From: Bryobacterales bacterium
Lineage (GTDB): Bacteria; Acidobacteriota; Terriglobia; Bryobacterales; Bryobacteraceae
DNA length: 6,413 nt
Assembly (NCBI GenBank): GCA_003164075.1
Contig: PLRZ01000407.1
Span: forward strand, 310-6,722
Reading direction: 5' to 3'
Shown in pieces: positions 6,335 through 6,413 of the stretch (positions within the stretch are counted from its first letter, which is position 1; the number at the start of each line of letters is the position of its first letter). Position numbers and translations under genes: made by a program. The notes under the pieces are model-generated. The model was not told the DNA's origin. It saw only the letters and a list, made by a program, of their open reading frames with translations, and searched no databases.

Positions 6335-6373
6335 TGACGTGGCGCAGACACTCGTGTCTGCGGCGCCGAGACT
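6335..6373 (+). repeat. 39-bp dispersed direct repeat, downstream copy, with perfect hairpin
   Basis: This copy matches 3602-3640 at 29 of 39 positions. It folds into a perfect 8-bp stem, CGCAGACA (6343-6350) with TGTCTGCG (6355-6362), and loop CTCG. Several differences from the upstream copy are paired changes that keep the stem. No T-run follows. The sequence to the window end stays GC-rich (including GGGGGCACCCCC at 6380-6391), with no gene start I can support. Confidence 0.6.
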
Positions 6374-6413
6374 GGCCCTGGGGGCACCCCCGGCGCTCCG
6401 GGACGGTGGATGC

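Overview
The window is a GC-rich, gene-dense bacterial segment with three large genes, all on the + strand. It most resembles Acidobacteriota, probably the Solibacter/Bryobacter group. That placement is inference from three things: an outer-membrane TonB-dependent receptor with an N-terminal carboxypeptidase-regulatory-like domain, a gene pair (membrane-anchored jelly-roll protein followed by a long TPR protein) that I recall from these bacteria, and repeat-rich intergenic DNA. No tRNA, rRNA, CRISPR array, transposase or integrase is visible.

Positions 3-1973 encode a protein, possibly cut at its 5' end by the window edge. It has about 320 Ala/Pro-rich residues, one transmembrane helix and a C-terminal laminin-G/DUF1080-like jelly-roll domain. 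Its last 13 bases overlap the start of the second gene (1961-3604), a cytoplasmic protein built almost entirely of about fifteen TPR units in strict 34-residue register. The overlap, with a strong ribosome binding site inside the first gene, suggests one operon and coupled translation. The TPR protein may act as a scaffold for the membrane protein's cytoplasmic tail; that is inference.

Positions 3605-3995 hold no gene but are dense in repeats. There is a compound inverted repeat with outer arms of 26 bp (23/26 matching) and inner arms of 17 bp (perfect), an alternative hairpin competing for the same inner arm, a perfect 14-bp GC-rich hairpin, an imperfect tandem repeat, and a dyad just before the next start codon.

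Positions 3996-6224 encode a complete 742-residue TonB-dependent outer-membrane receptor of unknown substrate. The remaining 189 bases repeat elements seen upstream of the receptor: an 18-bp perfect inverted copy of one arm, and a 39-bp direct repeat whose hairpin is kept by compensating base changes. The receptor gene is therefore bracketed by members of the same repeat families.

The genes look ordinary for this lineage. The most unusual content is the non-coding repeat architecture. I found no convincing evidence of a new multi-gene system.
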